64,000 bases of DNA from Rhizophagus clarus (taxonomy: Eukaryota; Glomeromycota; Glomeromycetes; Glomerales; Glomeraceae). The position numbers and the translations under genes are program-made. The notes beneath the pieces were generated by a model. It saw only the letters and a program-made list of their open reading frames with translations, had not been told where the DNA came from and ran no database searches. The DNA lies in NCBI GenBank assembly GCA_015698045.1, contig BLAL01000016.1, positions 1,003,501 through 1,067,500 on the forward strand, read 5' to 3'. Within the stretch, counting starts at the first letter, position 1, and every line of letters begins with the position of its first letter. Shown here piece by piece: positions 61,121-64,000 of this stretch.

Positions 61121-64000
61121 ATGACTACTGAAGTCATCATCTCAGAAAATCCTGTTTTTGAAGAAACCGTCATTTCGAAACCAAAGGACGATGATTTTCC
61201 CATAAATGACTTAAATATCAACTCTACCTCAATCAAACAAGACGACTTGGATACTCCACCTTCTCCTGGTTCATTAAATCCACCTCCTCCTTATTCCCAA
61301 TGTTCTCAATGGGATGAATTAAGTATTGAACAATTACTTGAAAAAAGTCGCGAAATGCTTGACGCCGAATATTTAGCTAATGGTGGTAAAAAGGAAAAAG
61401 ATGGGGTAGTGCTTGATAAGGTAAGCCCTACTATCCGAGTACGTGCCAAATATTTTTATCAATGCTTGTTGGTGGCAATTTTTTTTTGATTATTTAATGT
61501 TAAATGTTAAATGTTAGATGTTACTTTTCTTTCAAATGTTTTAATTAAAAATTGTCAACTTACAAGATTAATATATGAAAAGATTATTTGGAGTTTGGAA
61601 ATCAAATTTATTTATACTTTTTTTTTTTTTTTCTTTTTTTTTTCTAACATCCAAAAAAAAAAAAATTATCTTTATTCTTTAGATGGTGCAATTGGAAACA
61701 CTCGTATCGTCATTACAAAATACATTACAAGCTGTTCTTAGTGATCAAACCTTTGCCATGCATGATTTGAAATCCCAATTGACAGAGTTTGTGTCTTATT
61801 TATATTTCCTTGTTTAAAAAATTTTATAACTATGAATGAATTATGTCTCCTAATTTTTTTTTTTTTTTTTTTTTTTAGTATTCAGTCTGTTCTCAAAAAA
61901 ATGCAAGATAAACAAGAAACCATATCTAATGAAGAGATCATGAAACAAGTGGTTACTATGAAGGTATGCTCATATAATATATGTAATGATAATTATATAT
62001 TATATATTATATATAATATATAATATAATATAATATTTTTTTTATTTATTTTATTTTAAATTTTAGACTCTTACAGAGAACATCATGGCATCAAATGAGA
62101 ACAAAAAACAATTAGATGCAACTAAACAACAACAACAATCAGAGGTCCCATCGGAAAAAGATAAAAATGAAAAGCTATCACAACAATTGGCAGCTGAAGA
62201 ACATCACTTTTCTCCTCCTATGTCAATTACGATCCCTCGAACAATGTCAAGACAACAATTCAATTCTCGTACACCATCAAGAAATCCTTCAAGACCTTCC
62301 TCTAGATCTGCATCTCGTACTGTTTCACCCGCTCATACCCCAATTTCTTTGTCACGTACATCATCAAGGAATAAACTTGATTCATCGAACGAATCTTCTT
62401 TGACAAAACCTTATAAGGTTAATGAATTCCCAACTATCAATGAAAAAAGTGAAGAAGGTGCTGAAGATGACGATGATGAATCATGTGGTGGTGATACTTC
62501 TTTGGACCGTATGATTAGCAATATAACATGTTTGCTTAATGAAGCTCAAGATGCTGTTGACCTCCCAATTAAAGGTCGAGAGAAAGATCGTACATTTTCA
62601 ATCATTAGTACATCATCTATTGATTTTGATGATATTAATAGACAACTAGATGAGTTGGATGAAGATGATGAATGTGAAGAAGAAGAGGAGGAATTCGTAG
62701 AATCACCAATTGAAATGGGAAGTTTAAGACCTGATAGTGCTGAAATATCCAAAGAAGGCAGATGGCCAAGGAAGAAACGTACAAAGAGCGATGCTAATCA
62801 AGAAGATTTCTTAAGAAGTTTAAATTCTTTTAACGATAGTATGGTTGGTTTAGAAGATCTTATTGTAGGTTTGACAGAGGAACTTCCTCAAGATGAAGGT
62901 GACGCTCTCTCTGGGATTCAATACAGGGTTTCTACTAATGAATTGTTGAACAATCCAAGTTCAGACGTTCCAGATTTAGATGATTTTGCACAACAATGTC
63001 GTCTCCTTACACGTGCACTTATTCTACCTTTCTTACATGCTACTCATTCCTTTATGTCCGAATCACTTCAAACCACCACCAATATACAAACTCCTAGATC
63101 AGTAACAAGTACAACGAGAACTTTTATGAATTTGATGTACTGGACATTTTTATTTACTCTCGGATCCTTGGTTTTAGACGCATGGTTATGTGAAGTAGCT
63201 GGACGCCAAGTGATTCGTATGGTTGAATTATTAAAACCTGGTCAACCTTTTGGTATTATCGCAAATGGGTATGGTGGTTATGGTAGTGCGATTGATATGG
63301 ATCAACAGGACGGGGGAATTGGGATGATGGAGGATGGTAAAAAAAAAAACGTCAAATTTCGTACCGGGCCTAAAATGAAGGCCGTAACGTGGAAAGGAGC
63401 TGAAAAGGAGGTAGTAGGAAATGAGAAGAAATGGTGGAAGAATGGAGCTCAAGGTGTGTTAAATTTAGGAAGACGAAGTGGATGCTTCTTGACAGGTGGA
63501 CATTGGGGTTCAACAGTTGGACGATTTGATGATGAATATAGCGAAGAAAGCGATGAATGGGAAATAGTAGATTTTGATAGTGATGATGATGATGATAGCG
63601 TATCAGAGGAAGAAGGAAATGAAGGTGATCCTGCTACGTTGTTGCGACGACGGATCACCAACGAAAGATTGAAACGTGCTGGACACACTGCTCATGGAAA
63701 AGGAGATTCTGTCAATAATGATATGACCTCAATCAAAGATCAAGAATGTGATATACAAGATGATAATTTATCTAGAACATTTAATAATTCAGAAGATTCT
63801 AATAAAAATAAGACATTCATACAAGAATCTGAGAATTATGAAATGGACTATGATGATTATATTGATGATGATGATTTAAATATACCCGGTTCTTTTCCTA
63901 CGGCATTCAAATGGACACCACCACAATCCACAATAGTTGATAATACAGACAGAGTACGACGTGTGCGTAGTGTCGTACTTCGAAGACCAAAACGTAATGG
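61121..64000 (+). CDS. Large acidic protein with a membrane segment, cut by window edge
   Basis: Exons 61121-61420, 61683-61786, 61879-61963 and 62067 onward join in phase (GT-AG introns of 262, 92 and 103 bp); the last exon is open to the window end, so at least 807 residues. The N terminus is acidic with PPPPYSQ, then a coiled coil (MVQLETLVSSLQNTLQAVLS, VLKKMQDKQETISNEEIMKQ). An Arg/Ser/Pro stretch (SRTPSRNPSRPSSRSASR) and several Asp/Glu runs follow. A conserved-looking region LDRMISNITCLLNEAQDAVD and LDDFAQQCRLLTRALILPFL precedes a hydrophobic segment (NLMYWTFLFTLGSLVLDAWL, residue about 510), suggesting one membrane span, and then a Trp/Gly-rich acidic tail. I recognise no family. The C-terminal end is missing. 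Confidence 0.78.

Overview
The window looks like AT-rich, repeat-laden nuclear DNA of a filamentous fungus. The compact GT-AG introns, T-rich low-complexity spacers, a fungal bZIP factor, PEX11 and an RNF10/Mag2-type RING protein, and dense DNA transposons and LINEs together suggest an arbuscular mycorrhizal fungus of the Rhizophagus type. That assignment is inference from style and protein families; there is no taxonomic marker.

The left half (about 1-33.3 kb) is a graveyard of mobile elements. In order it holds: two copies (2252-2375 and 8243-8376) of a very short poly-A retroelement with target-site duplications; a dead PIF/Harbinger transposon (2389-5891) with a TIR-bounded MITE nested in its Myb-like gene (3940-4719); a Tc1/mariner element (8821-12227) with 28-bp terminal inverted repeats that agree at every position, an intact three-exon DD34E transposase and an intact convergent 504-aa cargo gene ending in a SAM-like domain; a decayed 8.3-kb LINE on the minus strand (about 12.48-20.8 kb) with RRM/zinc-knuckle ORF1 and an endonuclease-RT-RNase H ORF2; and an 11.9-kb element (21362-33299) with terminal repeats matching at 22 of 25 positions. 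The last encodes a tnp2-like transposase plus four accessory genes (zinc-knuckle, trihelix-RS, two-membrane-span, RS-repeat). All five genes keep their frames and splice sites but carry internal stop codons.

The middle (33.3-40 kb) is gene-poor and T-rich, with foldback repeats. The right half (40-64 kb) is a normal fungal gene block: an ATF/CREB-type bZIP gene (minus), PEX11, the RING gene, a coiled-coil gene and a large unknown gene that runs off the right edge (all plus). A possible four-exon membrane micro-gene lies between the RING and coiled-coil genes. Spacers hold homopolymers, microsatellites and one tandem duplication of about 350 bp.

Host genes and the Tc1 element have clean reading frames, while Harbinger, the LINE and the 11.9-kb element are inactivated mostly by nonsense codons with few indels. 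This suggests either very different ages or a transition-biased silencing process acting on the older elements.
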